Position numbers and translations under genes: made by a program. DNA of 64,000 nucleotides, taken from assembly GCA_040385875.1 (NCBI GenBank), contig JAZKGO010000040.1:62001-126000 (forward strand), read 5' to 3'. Of this stretch, positions 52,580 to 62,194 are shown piece after piece. Every line of letters begins with the position of its first letter. The stretch's first letter is position 1. The DNA is from JANMZR01 sp040385875 (GTDB lineage: Bacteria > Bacteroidota > Bacteroidia > Cytophagales > Spirosomataceae). A model generated the notes under the pieces. The model saw nothing but the letters and a program-made list of their open reading frames with translations, made no database searches and was not told the DNA's origin.

Positions 52580-54228
52580 TCCGTTTGTTGAATATATCGC
52601 ACTACTCTCCAATCATGATTTACATCTTTGATGAGTATTTCCTCTTTAAAGTTCTTGAAAAAAGGAACCTGCTCATTGGTGTGTAACATCGCAATAAAGC
52701 TTTTCTCGGCACTCAGCTCATTAATTACCTCTATATTGTCAGTTTTAGGGATGTTCACCACATCCCCCAGCATATAATAATGGCCAAACGAATGAACAAT
52801 TACATTACCAGTGGTGCGATCTGTTTTCACTTCTTTTTGAAAAGCCTCAGGTGAATATTTTGAATAAAAAGCAGGATATAAATAATTGAATACCAACTCC
52901 TTAGATAGTGCTATCTTTTCATTAGGTTTCTTATTCTTTTCAGCAATTTCTAATGCCCATTTTACATCTTTTGGGAAAACATTGTAATGCGGAAACTTAA
53001 TAAAATACTCTCCAAAAAAAGCAGAGGCCTGCAATACAAAAAAAACTGCGGCGCCCATTAAAATCAATCTTTTAAAAGTACCCTCTTTTATTTTTTCGAA
53101 CACTGCAAAAAGCCCAACCGCCACTATTATCGGTACAGTTGACTGAAAATGCAAAGATCGATTGAGATTGACATGGTATAAAAAAAATATGGAGAAACTG
53201 GCTACCGCCCATAGCAGGAGAATATTCCGAACATCTGATTTATTGGTCTTGAAAACAATTCCCAAATAAATAATAGCTGGAATAAGAAAAAGTACAAAAA
53301 AATGGGATACTCTGAAATGAGTGGTATTGTAAATCCATACATATAAGTCGGTAAAGCCTGAAAAAACGAAAAACATATTTTGTTTGATGATAGCCAGGTT
53401 TTCGCCGATTCCAATAAAAATCCGTTCTCTTGGCGAGAGCATAAGAGGTAAGCTAAATGGCAAGGAGGATTCTATCGCAAGCTCATGCTTTAAAATATTA
53501 TTTTTCAAGATAAATAGCAAAAACGGAGAAATGAGGATTAAACCCAAAAAAGCGGAAAACCCAAACCATTTAATTTGCTTGAGAAAACTTTTCCAAAAAA
53601 ACATCAATACTAAAAAGATGAATAAGGGAACGATAAATAAAGAAGGGGCATAGGCATAAAATAACAACACCATTGCCGGAAATACTAGGATCAAGGTTGC
53701 TTTTTCTTTTATAGATAAAACCTCATTCTTATTCACTATGAGTAAAGCTTGGGATAATAAAAGCAAAAAAAGAATCACAAAAAAGGGAACAATATTAAAC
53801 TCATCCCCCCAACGTGAGGTCATAAAAAGAAATGGATCGAAAATATACAAAATGGCGGCAATTCTTGCAAGATTTTCATTTTTGAAAAGCCCTATACAAA
53901 GCTTATAAACCATTGGCACACAGAGGATTCCTAAAACACCCGAAAGCAATCGAACTGAAAATTCGTTGAGACCAAATAAATAGACAAAAGGAATTGAAAG
54001 GTAGCCGTAAAGGGTATTCTGGCCTGATCCCCAGCTCAAAAAATAAGCTGGTAGATGGAAACCCCAGCGGTCGTTGCCTGTTTTTAAAAGTGAAAAAGCT
54101 TCATAACCAATTGATGCTTCATCACCGTGTAGGCCAGTGGGAATATTACCAAATTGTAGAAACCGAAGGATAATACCTATAATCAGAAATAGGTAAAAAA
54201 TCGATTTTGAGGGTAATGAATTAATCAT
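52576..54228 (-). CDS. GT39-like (GT-C) membrane glycosyltransferase, copy 1
   Basis: A 550-aa paralogue of the next gene, with the same first-loop motif (GLHGDEASIGYEAFSLLKTG) and the same overall helix plan: FSVRLLSGVLGILCVPMVYKL, then several hydrophobic helices, then a C-terminal domain of about 160 residues. It probably transfers a sugar from a polyprenyl-phosphate donor to a periplasmic acceptor. It shares a 4-base overlap (ATGA) with its paralogue, which indicates one transcript and coupled translation. The two look like a tandem duplication that has since diverged. Confidence 0.85.
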   Translation of the reverse strand: MINSLPSKSIFYLFLIIGIILRFLQFGNIPTGLHGDEASIGYEAFSLLKTGNDRWGFHLPAYFLSWGSGQNTLYGYLSIPFVYLFGLNEFSVRLLSGVLGILCVPMVYKLCIGLFKNENLARIAAILYIFDPFLFMTSRWGDEFNIVPFFVILFLLLLSQALLIVNKNEVLSIKEKATLILVFPAMVLLFYAYAPSLFIVPLFIFLVLMFFWKSFLKQIKWFGFSAFLGLILISPFLLFILKNNILKHELAIESSLPFSLPLMLSPRERIFIGIGENLAIIKQNMFFVFSGFTDLYVWIYNTTHFRVSHFFVLFLIPAIIYLGIVFKTNKSDVRNILLLWAVASFSIFFLYHVNLNRSLHFQSTVPIIVAVGLFAVFEKIKEGTFKRLILMGAAVFFVLQASAFFGEYFIKFPHYNVFPKDVKWALEIAEKNKKPNEKIALSKELVFNYLYPAFYSKYSPEAFQKEVKTDRTTGNVIVHSFGHYYMLGDVVNIPKTDNIEVINELSAEKSFIAMLHTNEQVPFFKNFKEEILIKDVNHDWRVVRYIQQTE

Positions 54229-54313
54229 TCAATTCTTTTCTGACTGAAATTTATAATTGGGGATTTTTTGCAAACTAAAGAAAAGACTCTGGTTGATACA
54301 AGAATCAAATGAC

Positions 54314-57211
54314 TTATTTACTAATTATCACACTCTTTGTAACCATCAAATTACCAGATTTTAAGCGAATTTTATATACACCATTGGGCAAGTCTCTCAT
54401 ATCCAATAGCTTACGATTATTGAAAACATCAACAGTGGTTTCGAATAATACTTGCCCCAATGTGGTAAAAACTAATATTTGCGCCCCTGAAACATCATCT
54501 TTCGTTTCTAAAGTCACTCGACCATCCTTTGTTGGATTAGGGAAAACAGTAAATACATTACTTGGATCTTCGAAGTAATCAAACAAACTAGATTGACCTG
54601 AATAGCATTCCAGTTTATTGCCATTTGGAAGAGTATAATTAATTTTTGCTTTCACAAAATAATTACCCGACTGATTTACTTTAATTGCTTTTTCTTTAGC
54701 GTTCAATAACTGATCCCTAAAATACCAATCATAGCTAGTACCATCAAGGCCTAAGATAGGAGCTTTTGCTTCCAGAGTGAAAGTACCTACTCGATCAATA
54801 AAAGGCAGACTTGGGTTTGCTCTTATGGCTACCAGCACTTTTTCTGAGGGCAGTGATGTACAGCCCCTTTCGTCGGTAACGGTAGCAAAATAAGTGGTAT
54901 TTGAACTTGTTTTTGAATCTGAAAGTGAGTTAATGGTAATTCTCGTATTGGTTGAAAATATACCTGTATCTGTAGTTTTCCAAACCAAATTTTGCAATGA
55001 ACTACTCGCCAATAATTCCACAGAACCTCCTGCACAGAATTCCGTAGTTCCATTTTTTGTAATAATTGGTGAATCTGGCAAAGCCCAATTGGAAATTTTT
55101 AATTCGTCAGAAAAGGCAGATGGACAGCCAAATTCATTAAACACTTTGGACTTATAATCACCTTGTAATGAAAGATTTACAACTTGAGTTTTGAATGAAG
55201 GATCTATTACATCGTTTCGGTACCACTCATAATTTGAATTGGGAGAAGTGGCTACAGTTACAAATTTGTCTGCACAAAAAGTGGTGGGGCCACCCGCTAC
55301 AATATCTGGTTTGGTGGGGTTTGGGTTTACTTTTACCTCAATAATATTGGAGGGAAGCGATTCACAATTTTTACTATCTTTCAATTTCAATGAATAAGAA
55401 CCCTTTGTATTTATTGATACTGCTGTATTATAGGTATCATTTGACCATACTGGATCCAGGTTTCCGATTGAACTTTCTGGTCTTAATATTACGCTAGTCC
55501 CTTCACAAATATTGGGCGAACTTTCTGAAATTATTTTTGGGGTGGCGGGCAATGCATTTACAGTCACTGCAAAATTGCCTGAAGCCTGCGCCACACAACC
55601 ATATACATCTTGAGAGTTAACCGAAAAACTATAGGAACCAGCAGTTTTTATTGGGATGGTTTTCGTGGTAATGCCGTTGCTCCAATTATAATTATTGTTG
55701 AATGTATTGGCTGTAATATTTACAGTTTGCCCCTCACAAAGTGTAGTGGAACGGTCTGTAGTGATCACAAGTTTGGCAGGGGTAAAATTAATCGGAGGAC
55801 TAAAAATATAATTTTTACGAGAGGCATCCTTCATATAAGGCACCATAAATTTATTGTTTATGGCTGTAATCGATTGGTTTTTAGTAACTTGACTGTAGTT
55901 GTCAGTATACCATTCATAATCTGTAAACCCTTGAGGCAATTGTGCAGTGATTTGGTTGTTATTCACACAGTTACCTAAGCTAGCACTCTGAGGTGGAATA
56001 GCCAAATGAGGTTTTGAATTGTTGATAAAATTGGGGGTATTCATGCTGTTAAACCACCCATTGGCTAAATCAATCAATCCTTGCCCCCAGAAATGGACTC
56101 CATCGGCTCGTTCATAGATTGATGGTTGAATCAAATCGGTATTTGGGCCAGCAAATGTATTAAAGTTGGGAAGGTTGATTACCATCTGTTGACCATCCAA
56201 TACCCTTTGGCTATAAGTTGTTTGTCCGTTTAATTTTTGTAATGACGCTTTTGCAATTACCCAACTAATGTCTTTATCGGTATAGCTTCTGGAATACTGA
56301 ACAACCTGTTTCAAATTATCTCTAAATATTTCAGAAGTATTTCCAGTCCCTTCTTGGAAAATTCCAGTATCTGTTTCTCCCTGTTGCCATAAGATAGTCC
56401 TTACCCCCATCAATGAACAAAAATAATTCAAGGTTTTTTTTAACTGAATAAAAGGCTCTCCTTTAGTAAAATCAAATCGACCAAATTGATCTATTTCTGT
56501 GGTAGAGAATTCGGCCCCAGCTCTCCAGGCTGTTATATTTGAATCACCAATCGCAGCATTGAATATAATTACGGGTACGTCCCAATTTTTGGCAATTAAA
56601 TCTCCCAAAGGGCCCCAGCACCATGAATTTTTTCCCGTTGGCCCAACAAATGAATTGGCATCAATATGTGATATTACTGGGTACTTAAAAGGTTTTGAGG
56701 TACTAAAATCTTGAAAATTGATGCAATTTACACGGTCATCCTTTGCTTCATAGAATATATTTGGCTTATCTGTCGCATTTTCACCCTGTGTATTAGATTG
56801 CCCAGCTACAACAATTACTTCCCCAACACCCACTTTGATGGTGGAGATTTCTCCCAATTGCACGCTATTCTGTATACCTCTCACCTCTAATCGATACCAG
56901 CCTCCTTTTTGATCGGGCATTGAGGCCAAAAAGTTGCCTTTTGAGGGGTTACTGACAATATTTTTCCATTCAGTTTGGTCTAATGGTGTTTTAGGGTTAC
57001 CAGTACCATCGAGTCTAGTAAGCCTTGCTTCAATTCTATCCAATTGCCCACTAAAGCTACCTCCAACATAAATAGTGGCCGTATTTTGTTTATTCCTTTG
57101 GTAGACCATCCTATTGGCAGGCATGGTCAAATCTATCTGTGCAATGGTATTAAAAGCTGCAAACACAAATAAAATAGCAAATTTTAATCTCCCCTTTTTG
57201 AAAAAATTCAT
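54314..57211 (-). CDS. Secreted SASA-type carbohydrate esterase with Ig-like repeats and T9SS sorting domain
   Basis: A 965-aa exported protein. After a signal peptide (MNFFKKGRLKFAILFVFAAF) there is a sialate O-acetylesterase-like (SASA) SGNH domain: VVAGQSNTQGEN with the catalytic Ser, FNAAIGDSNITAW, LWQQGETDTGIF and DGVHFWGQGL. Then come several Ig-like/PKD-type repeats with spaced Cys pairs (CEGQTVNITANT, CEGTSVILRPES, CAGGSVELLAS). A T9SS type A sorting domain closes it (VFPNPTKDGRVTLE to VIISK). It probably removes acyl groups from glycans outside the cell. The frame extends to a TTG at 57235, overlapping obgE, but the ATG at 57211 is better. Confidence 0.88.
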   Translation of the reverse strand: MNFFKKGRLKFAILFVFAAFNTIAQIDLTMPANRMVYQRNKQNTATIYVGGSFSGQLDRIEARLTRLDGTGNPKTPLDQTEWKNIVSNPSKGNFLASMPDQKGGWYRLEVRGIQNSVQLGEISTIKVGVGEVIVVAGQSNTQGENATDKPNIFYEAKDDRVNCINFQDFSTSKPFKYPVISHIDANSFVGPTGKNSWCWGPLGDLIAKNWDVPVIIFNAAIGDSNITAWRAGAEFSTTEIDQFGRFDFTKGEPFIQLKKTLNYFCSLMGVRTILWQQGETDTGIFQEGTGNTSEIFRDNLKQVVQYSRSYTDKDISWVIAKASLQKLNGQTTYSQRVLDGQQMVINLPNFNTFAGPNTDLIQPSIYERADGVHFWGQGLIDLANGWFNSMNTPNFINNSKPHLAIPPQSASLGNCVNNNQITAQLPQGFTDYEWYTDNYSQVTKNQSITAINNKFMVPYMKDASRKNYIFSPPINFTPAKLVITTDRSTTLCEGQTVNITANTFNNNYNWSNGITTKTIPIKTAGSYSFSVNSQDVYGCVAQASGNFAVTVNALPATPKIISESSPNICEGTSVILRPESSIGNLDPVWSNDTYNTAVSINTKGSYSLKLKDSKNCESLPSNIIEVKVNPNPTKPDIVAGGPTTFCADKFVTVATSPNSNYEWYRNDVIDPSFKTQVVNLSLQGDYKSKVFNEFGCPSAFSDELKISNWALPDSPIITKNGTTEFCAGGSVELLASSSLQNLVWKTTDTGIFSTNTRITINSLSDSKTSSNTTYFATVTDERGCTSLPSEKVLVAIRANPSLPFIDRVGTFTLEAKAPILGLDGTSYDWYFRDQLLNAKEKAIKVNQSGNYFVKAKINYTLPNGNKLECYSGQSSLFDYFEDPSNVFTVFPNPTKDGRVTLETKDDVSGAQILVFTTLGQVLFETTVDVFNNRKLLDMRDLPNGVYKIRLKSGNLMVTKSVIISK

Positions 57212-57231
57212 AAAATTAATACCCTGTAAAA

Positions 57232-58227
57232 TCAATTCTTATTGTCAAATTCATTCCAAATCATATCTTTAAGTTGATCTATCCCCAAATTGGTTAGTGA
57301 AGAAATAAAGATTGAAGGAATCCCTTTTGGTAATTTTGTTTTTAATTTCTTAAGCGATGGCTCATCCAATAAATCTGATTTTGTGACAGCCAAAAGCCGG
57401 TTCTTGTCTAACAATGCAGGATTATATTGCTTTAATTCATTCAAAAGTATTTTGTATTCTTTGGCTAAATTTTCCGAATTAGCAGGCAATAAGAACAATA
57501 AAATTGAATTACGTTCGATATGCCTTAAAAACCTGATGCCCAACCCTTTGCCTTTAGATGCCCCCTCAATAATCCCAGGAATATCAGCCATTACAAATGA
57601 AAGGTCGTCCTTATAACGGACTACTCCCAAATTTGGTACCAAAGTAGTAAAAGCATAATCGGCGATCTCCGGCTTAGCCGCAGAAATGACTGAAAGTAAA
57701 GTTGATTTACCCGCATTTGGAAAACCCACCAAACCTACATCAGCCAACACTTTTAATTCAAATATGAGCCAGTTTTCTTGACCTTCCTCCCCAGGTTGTG
57801 CCTTTCTTGGCGCTTGATTCACTGAGGTTTTGAAATGACTATTCCCTAAACCTCCTCTACCACCAGGCATTAATATTTTGGTTTGGTCGTGGTCAGTAAT
57901 TTCGGTAATATATTCGCCAGTTTCAGCGTCTTTTATAATAGTACCTAAAGGCACTTCAATGATTATATCCTCTCCTTCGGCTCCTGTTCTTCTCCCCCCT
58001 TCACCGGGCCTTCCATCTTTTGCAAATAGGTGTTTTTTATAACGTAAATGTAGTAAAGTCCAAAGCTGTGCATTTCCCTTTAATACAATATGCCCTCCAC
58101 GACCTCCGTCACCGCCATCTGGCCCACCTAATGGTACGTGCTTTTCTCTTCTAAAATGGGTAGAACCAGCCCCCCCATGCCCTGATCGGCAACATATTTT
58201 TATATAATCAATAAAATTTGTGGTCAT
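57232..58227 (-). CDS. obgE: Obg GTPase involved in ribosome assembly and stress control
   Basis: A conserved essential GTPase of 331 aa. Residues 1-158 or so form the glycine-rich Obg domain (GHGGAGSTHFRREKHVP, GGPDGGDGGRGGHI). The G domain follows, with the P-loop GFPNAGKSTLL, switch II DIPGIIEGAS and the specificity motif TKSD. There is no OCT tail. It lies about 70 bases downstream of adk and overlaps the far upstream frame of the esterase, so adk-obgE form a small housekeeping operon at the head of the leftward run. Confidence 0.96.
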   Translation of the reverse strand: MTTNFIDYIKICCRSGHGGAGSTHFRREKHVPLGGPDGGDGGRGGHIVLKGNAQLWTLLHLRYKKHLFAKDGRPGEGGRRTGAEGEDIIIEVPLGTIIKDAETGEYITEITDHDQTKILMPGGRGGLGNSHFKTSVNQAPRKAQPGEEGQENWLIFELKVLADVGLVGFPNAGKSTLLSVISAAKPEIADYAFTTLVPNLGVVRYKDDLSFVMADIPGIIEGASKGKGLGIRFLRHIERNSILLFLLPANSENLAKEYKILLNELKQYNPALLDKNRLLAVTKSDLLDEPSLKKLKTKLPKGIPSIFISSLTNLGIDQLKDMIWNEFDNKN

Positions 58228-58297
58228 ATTCTTAGTTTACGTTCTTGGATAAGCCATTTTGAAATGATAATTCATTTATCTAATGTAAAAACAGCTT

Positions 58298-58864
58298 TTA
58301 AATTTTAATATGACTACATAGCTCATTAAAAATATCCTCTATTTTGCCTATACCATACACTTTGGCAACTTTGCCTTGCGCTTCATAATGGGGCAATACA
58401 TGAATAGTTTTATTGAAATATTCATCCAATCGCTTTATTAGCTTATCCGCATCGTCATCGGCCCTTCCAGATATTTTTCTTCTTTCTTCAATTCGGCTTT
58501 TTAGCTCAGCCTCAGGAGTGTCCAGTTGTAATACGATATCAATTTGTTCGTTTTTTGCTTCCAAAAATTCATCCAGCGCTTTTGCCTGGGCAACTGTCCG
58601 TGGAAAACCATCAAAAATAAAGCCTTTTGCATTGGGATTATTGCTCACTTCTTCTTCAAGCATTTCAATAGTGATGCTATCAGGCACCAATAGACCATCC
58701 GCCAATATTTGTTTTACTTTTGTTCCTAAAGCAGTATCATTTGTGATATGAGCTCTGAACATATCACCAGTTGAAATATGATGTAACTGGTATTTTTCAA
58801 TCAATTTTGCAGATTGGGTGCCTTTTCCAGCACCTGGAGGGCCAAAAATTATTAAGTTGAGCAT
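58298..58864 (-). CDS. adk: Adenylate kinase
   Basis: Interconverts ATP+AMP with 2 ADP. The 188-aa protein has the P-loop GPPGAGKGT (residues 7-15), the AMP-binding segment STGDMFRAH, GFIFDGFPRT, and the short lid form ERRKISGRADDDADKLIKRL. There is no zinc-binding lid, as is usual in the short bacterial isoforms. The ATG at 58864 is a good start. Downstream is obgE. Upstream lies 300 bases without a gene. Confidence 0.97.
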   Translation of the reverse strand: MLNLIIFGPPGAGKGTQSAKLIEKYQLHHISTGDMFRAHITNDTALGTKVKQILADGLLVPDSITIEMLEEEVSNNPNAKGFIFDGFPRTVAQAKALDEFLEAKNEQIDIVLQLDTPEAELKSRIEERRKISGRADDDADKLIKRLDEYFNKTIHVLPHYEAQGKVAKVYGIGKIEDIFNELCSHIKI

Positions 58865-59164
58865 TAAAAATAAAATTCTTTAGTATAAAAAAATCAATAT
58901 TAATGAAGGAATGCTCTTCTATCAATGACTTAATTTATTTGGCTAAATCGCTGAGATTCAACAAAACAAATTATTTTAGAGAGACTCCTCACAAAAAAAT
59001 AGACGTAAATTTACGACCTAATTTCTTAAAATAGTTCAATAATGACTATTTTTTGAATAAACCATTATTCAATACAGAGATTTTAGGGTAAGGAAATGGT
59101 TCAATTGAATTAATTGCAATGTGATTTTTGCAATTTTTTTGAAAAATAATACGACTTATTAAGC
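58865..59164. other. Non-coding stretch between crtB and adk
   Basis: About 300 AT-rich bases between the crtB stop and the adk start. I see no gene and no convincing promoter match; TAAATTTA near the middle on the reverse strand is a weak candidate for the adk -7. Confidence 0.4.
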
Positions 59165-59998
59165 CTATCCAATCAGTTTTTGCTTTAAAATTGAGCCAGT
59201 AAGGAGGGTGATTTTTTGAAAATTGGGTACTCTTATTCGCTTATTTTGAATGGTGGGAACGGAAGCTTTTTTGATTTTTTCAAATAGGCATTCATAATAA
59301 TTAAATGCTAATAAAACTCCAAATTTTGCCTCCTCAGGTAGATTTGTGATAGCCTCATAAGCCAATTTAAAGTCGTTTTCAATATCAATTTCAATATTTT
59401 CCTTCTCTTGGCTTGAAAAATTTTGATAGATAACATTTGGAAAATACATTCTTCCCCGATCAAAATAATCTGATTTGATGTCTCGAAGAAAATTTACTTT
59501 TTGAAAGGCTGATCCCAATCGCTTGGCTCCCTCTTCCAATTCAGAAAATTTTTGTTCATTGCCTCCGCAAAAAACTTTAAGACACATTAATCCCACCACC
59601 TCTGCTGAGCCGTAGATATATTCTTCATATTTATCCGAGGAATAATCTGAAATTTCTAAATCCATTTTCATAGATTCCAAAAATGCGTGAATATATTCTA
59701 GATTGATATTGTACTCATTTACAACCAATTGGAAAGCATGTAATATTGGATTTGTACTTATTTTTTCTTCAATTGCCAAAAAAGTGTCCCTTTCAAACCT
59801 TTCAAAAAGTGTTTTTTTATCAAAATCATGAAAAGTATCAACAATTTCATCGCCCAATCTTACGAAGCCATAAATAGAATAGATAGGCGTATGAAGCTTC
59901 CTGTGAAGTGTTCTGATCCCTAAAGTAAACGAGGTGCTGTAGGTCTCAGTTATGAGTTTGCTGCACAATTGTGAACTTCTGTTAAACAATTCTATCAT
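59165..59998 (-). CDS. crtB: Phytoene/squalene synthase family protein
   Basis: A prenyl-condensing enzyme of 277 aa that joins two geranylgeranyl (or farnesyl) diphosphates to phytoene. The first Asp-rich motif is GDEIVDTFHDFD and the second is NFLRDIKSDYFDRGRMYFP. A Ser-Thr-Ser-Phe-rich start (SKLITETYSTSFTLGIRTL) is typical of CrtB. Its neighbour crtI is four bases upstream on the same strand, so a carotenoid operon is clear. A squalene-synthase-type product cannot be strictly excluded, but the neighbour supports phytoene. Confidence 0.92.
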   Translation of the reverse strand: MIELFNRSSQLCSKLITETYSTSFTLGIRTLHRKLHTPIYSIYGFVRLGDEIVDTFHDFDKKTLFERFERDTFLAIEEKISTNPILHAFQLVVNEYNINLEYIHAFLESMKMDLEISDYSSDKYEEYIYGSAEVVGLMCLKVFCGGNEQKFSELEEGAKRLGSAFQKVNFLRDIKSDYFDRGRMYFPNVIYQNFSSQEKENIEIDIENDFKLAYEAITNLPEEAKFGVLLAFNYYECLFEKIKKASVPTIQNKRIRVPNFQKITLLTGSILKQKLIG

Positions 59999-60002
59999 AG
60001 TG

Positions 60003-61469
60003 TTATTTGTTTAAATCTTTTTCTACTTCCTCAGCAACCAACAATCCTGATATAATGGATGGAGGTACTCCTGGCCCAGGAACCGTTAATTGGCCGGTAT
60101 AATAAAAGTTTTTAAGTTTTTTATTTTTCAAACTTGGTTTCAAAAAAGCGGTTTGCCAGAGGGTATTTGCCAGACCATATGCATTGCCTTTAAAAGCATG
60201 ATAGTCGGCCTTGAAATTGCTTTGTGCATAGCTTTTTTTATAAATAATATTGGGTATAATTTCCTCTCCACAATAGGCCTCTAATCTTGCCATCAATATT
60301 TTAAAATATTTTTCCCTTATTTCTTCACTATCCTCCAAATCTGGGGCAACTGGCATCAATATAAAAAGATTTTCACAGCCCTCCGGGGCAATTGTACTGT
60401 CGGTTTTGGAGGGAGCCGAAACATAAAAAAGTGGCTTTTGGGGCCATTGAGGGTCAGTATAAATCTCATCGGCATGTACTGAGAAATCTTCATCAAAAAA
60501 TAAATTGTGATGGACCAATTTTTCAATTCTTTTATTAATTCCCAAATAGAAAATGAGGCTAGATGGCGCAAGTATTCTAGAGTTCCAATATTGGTCTGAA
60601 TAGTTTTGGTTTTCCTCTAAAAGCAAATCAATATGCCGATAGTCTGCACTTGCAACTATTATGTCTGCTTCCATTTCCTCATTATTCAAATACACTTTAT
60701 TAACTTTTGAATTTTTGATACCAAAACCAACAACTTCCGAATTAAATTTAAATTTTACCCCCTTTTCTCTAGCCAATGCAACCATTGCTTTTACAATTTG
60801 GTGCATGCCACCCAAAGGATACCAAGTGCCATTTTTCATTTCTGCGAAATTCATCAGGCTGTACAGCGCTGGTGTATTTTCTGGGATTGCTCCTAAAAAT
60901 AATGCAGGAAACTCAATGATTTTCAACAGTTTAGAATCTGAAAAATATTTCCGAGCATGTGCTGCATAAGATTTGAAAATATCTAATTTTAAAGCATCTA
61001 TCAACAGTTGTAGGCTAAAAAACTCCCAAATACTTTTGCTGGGTTTCCATACAAACTGCCCAATGCCAACTTTGTATTTGTAGGCGGCTTCGTCTAAAAA
61101 CTTTTGAAGTTGTTCGGCGCTTCCTTTTTCTATTTTTTCAAAAGTTTGTTTAAGATTCTCGACACCAGCTGGTAAGCTTACTTTTTCAAAGTTTTCAAAA
61201 ATAACCTCATAGGATGGGTCTAATCTGACCAAATGATAATAATCCTCGACTTTTTTGTTAAACTTTCCAAAATAATCTTCAAAGATGTCAGGCATCCAAT
61301 ACCAACTTGGCCCCATATCAAATGTAAACCCCTCACTCTCAAATACTCTTGCCCTCCCACCTGCAGTTTCATTTTTCTCAAGTATAGTTACTTCATATCC
61401 TTTTTGAGCCAAAGAAGTTGCTGTAGCTAAGCCCGAAAATCCTGCCCCTATCACTATTATTTTTTTCAT
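60003..61469 (-). CDS. crtI: Phytoene desaturase
   Basis: An FAD-dependent carotenoid desaturase of 488 aa. The dinucleotide-binding motif is VIGAGFSGLATATSLAQKGYE at the N-terminus, followed by LEKNETAGGRARVFE. The C-terminal signature YYTGQLTVPGPGVPPSIISGL is diagnostic of CrtI-type enzymes. With crtB it would produce coloured carotenoids such as lycopene. No cyclase or hydroxylase gene is visible, so the final pigment is unknown. It follows the ECF sigma gene on the same strand, separated by a terminator. Confidence 0.95.
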   Translation of the reverse strand: MKKIIVIGAGFSGLATATSLAQKGYEVTILEKNETAGGRARVFESEGFTFDMGPSWYWMPDIFEDYFGKFNKKVEDYYHLVRLDPSYEVIFENFEKVSLPAGVENLKQTFEKIEKGSAEQLQKFLDEAAYKYKVGIGQFVWKPSKSIWEFFSLQLLIDALKLDIFKSYAAHARKYFSDSKLLKIIEFPALFLGAIPENTPALYSLMNFAEMKNGTWYPLGGMHQIVKAMVALAREKGVKFKFNSEVVGFGIKNSKVNKVYLNNEEMEADIIVASADYRHIDLLLEENQNYSDQYWNSRILAPSSLIFYLGINKRIEKLVHHNLFFDEDFSVHADEIYTDPQWPQKPLFYVSAPSKTDSTIAPEGCENLFILMPVAPDLEDSEEIREKYFKILMARLEAYCGEEIIPNIIYKKSYAQSNFKADYHAFKGNAYGLANTLWQTAFLKPSLKNKKLKNFYYTGQLTVPGPGVPPSIISGLLVAEEVEKDLNK

Positions 61470-61530
61470 TCCATTTTTTGAGAGACCCTAAAAAGCGGTA
61501 ATAAACTCTCTTGTTAAGTGCAATTTAGAA

Positions 61531-61560
61531 TAAAAAAGTCGAGTATAACCCGACTCTTTT
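61531..61560 (-). terminator. Terminator after the ECF sigma gene
   Basis: On the reverse strand, GAGTCG at the 5' side and CGACT at the 3' side form a 5-bp stem (61537-61541 with 61551-61555) followed by TTTTTTA. It lies about 100 bases beyond the sigma factor stop and before crtI, so the sigma gene is not simply read into crtI. Confidence 0.6.
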
Positions 61561-61661
61561 CCCTAAATTTAATTATCCATACCACTTAACCTATCTTAAT
61601 CAAACTAACGTAATCTAATCCTAAAATTCTACTTTTTTTATCAATTCTATTTGTGCAACTT

Positions 61662-62165
61662 TTATGCATACATAGGTAACATGTGCTTCAACTCCTTTCT
61701 GGCAATATGAATCCTATTTTTTACTGTGCCGATAGGAATATTTAAATTATCGGCTATTTCATGGTATTTGAAGCCGCTGAAATACATCAAAAAAGGAGAT
61801 AAATAAGTCTCCTCCAACTTATTGAGGGCTTTTGTCAGATCTTTCTGAATAAAGCTGCTATTAGCTGTGTTTTGTGTACTATTTTCAAATGAATTGATAA
61901 AATGTAAATTATCTGAAATATCAATGAAAGTATTTCTCCTCACCATCTTTTGATAATTGGTAATAAAGGTGTTTTTCATGATAGTGAACATCCAAGCTTT
62001 TAGATTGGTCCCATCGGTAAATTTTTCTCTATTAGTATAACCTTTCAATAATGTATCTTGTAACAAATCATTGGCATCATCTGTGTCTTTGGTAAGTCTT
62101 ATTGCAAATGGTTTTAATGATTTAGTAAGCTTTACTATCTGACTTGTAAATTCCTGAGCTGTCAT
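61662..62165 (-). CDS. ECF-type RNA polymerase sigma factor
   Basis: A sigma-70-like factor of 167 aa. Region 2 is seen in AIRLTKDTDDANDLLQDTLLKGYTNREKF and region 4 in YHEIADNLNIPIGTVKNRIHIARKELK, the helix-turn-helix that reads -35 elements. The frame extends three codons upstream to TTG, but the ATG at 62165 is the better start. There is no adjacent anti-sigma factor. It is immediately upstream of crtI-crtB, as in light- or stress-controlled carotenoid clusters. A strong palindrome covers its promoter. Confidence 0.92.
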   Translation of the reverse strand: MTAQEFTSQIVKLTKSLKPFAIRLTKDTDDANDLLQDTLLKGYTNREKFTDGTNLKAWMFTIMKNTFITNYQKMVRRNTFIDISDNLHFINSFENSTQNTANSSFIQKDLTKALNKLEETYLSPFLMYFSGFKYHEIADNLNIPIGTVKNRIHIARKELKHMLPMYA

Positions 62166-62194
62166 GTTCAAATTCTTTATTTGTGAAAATGCTA

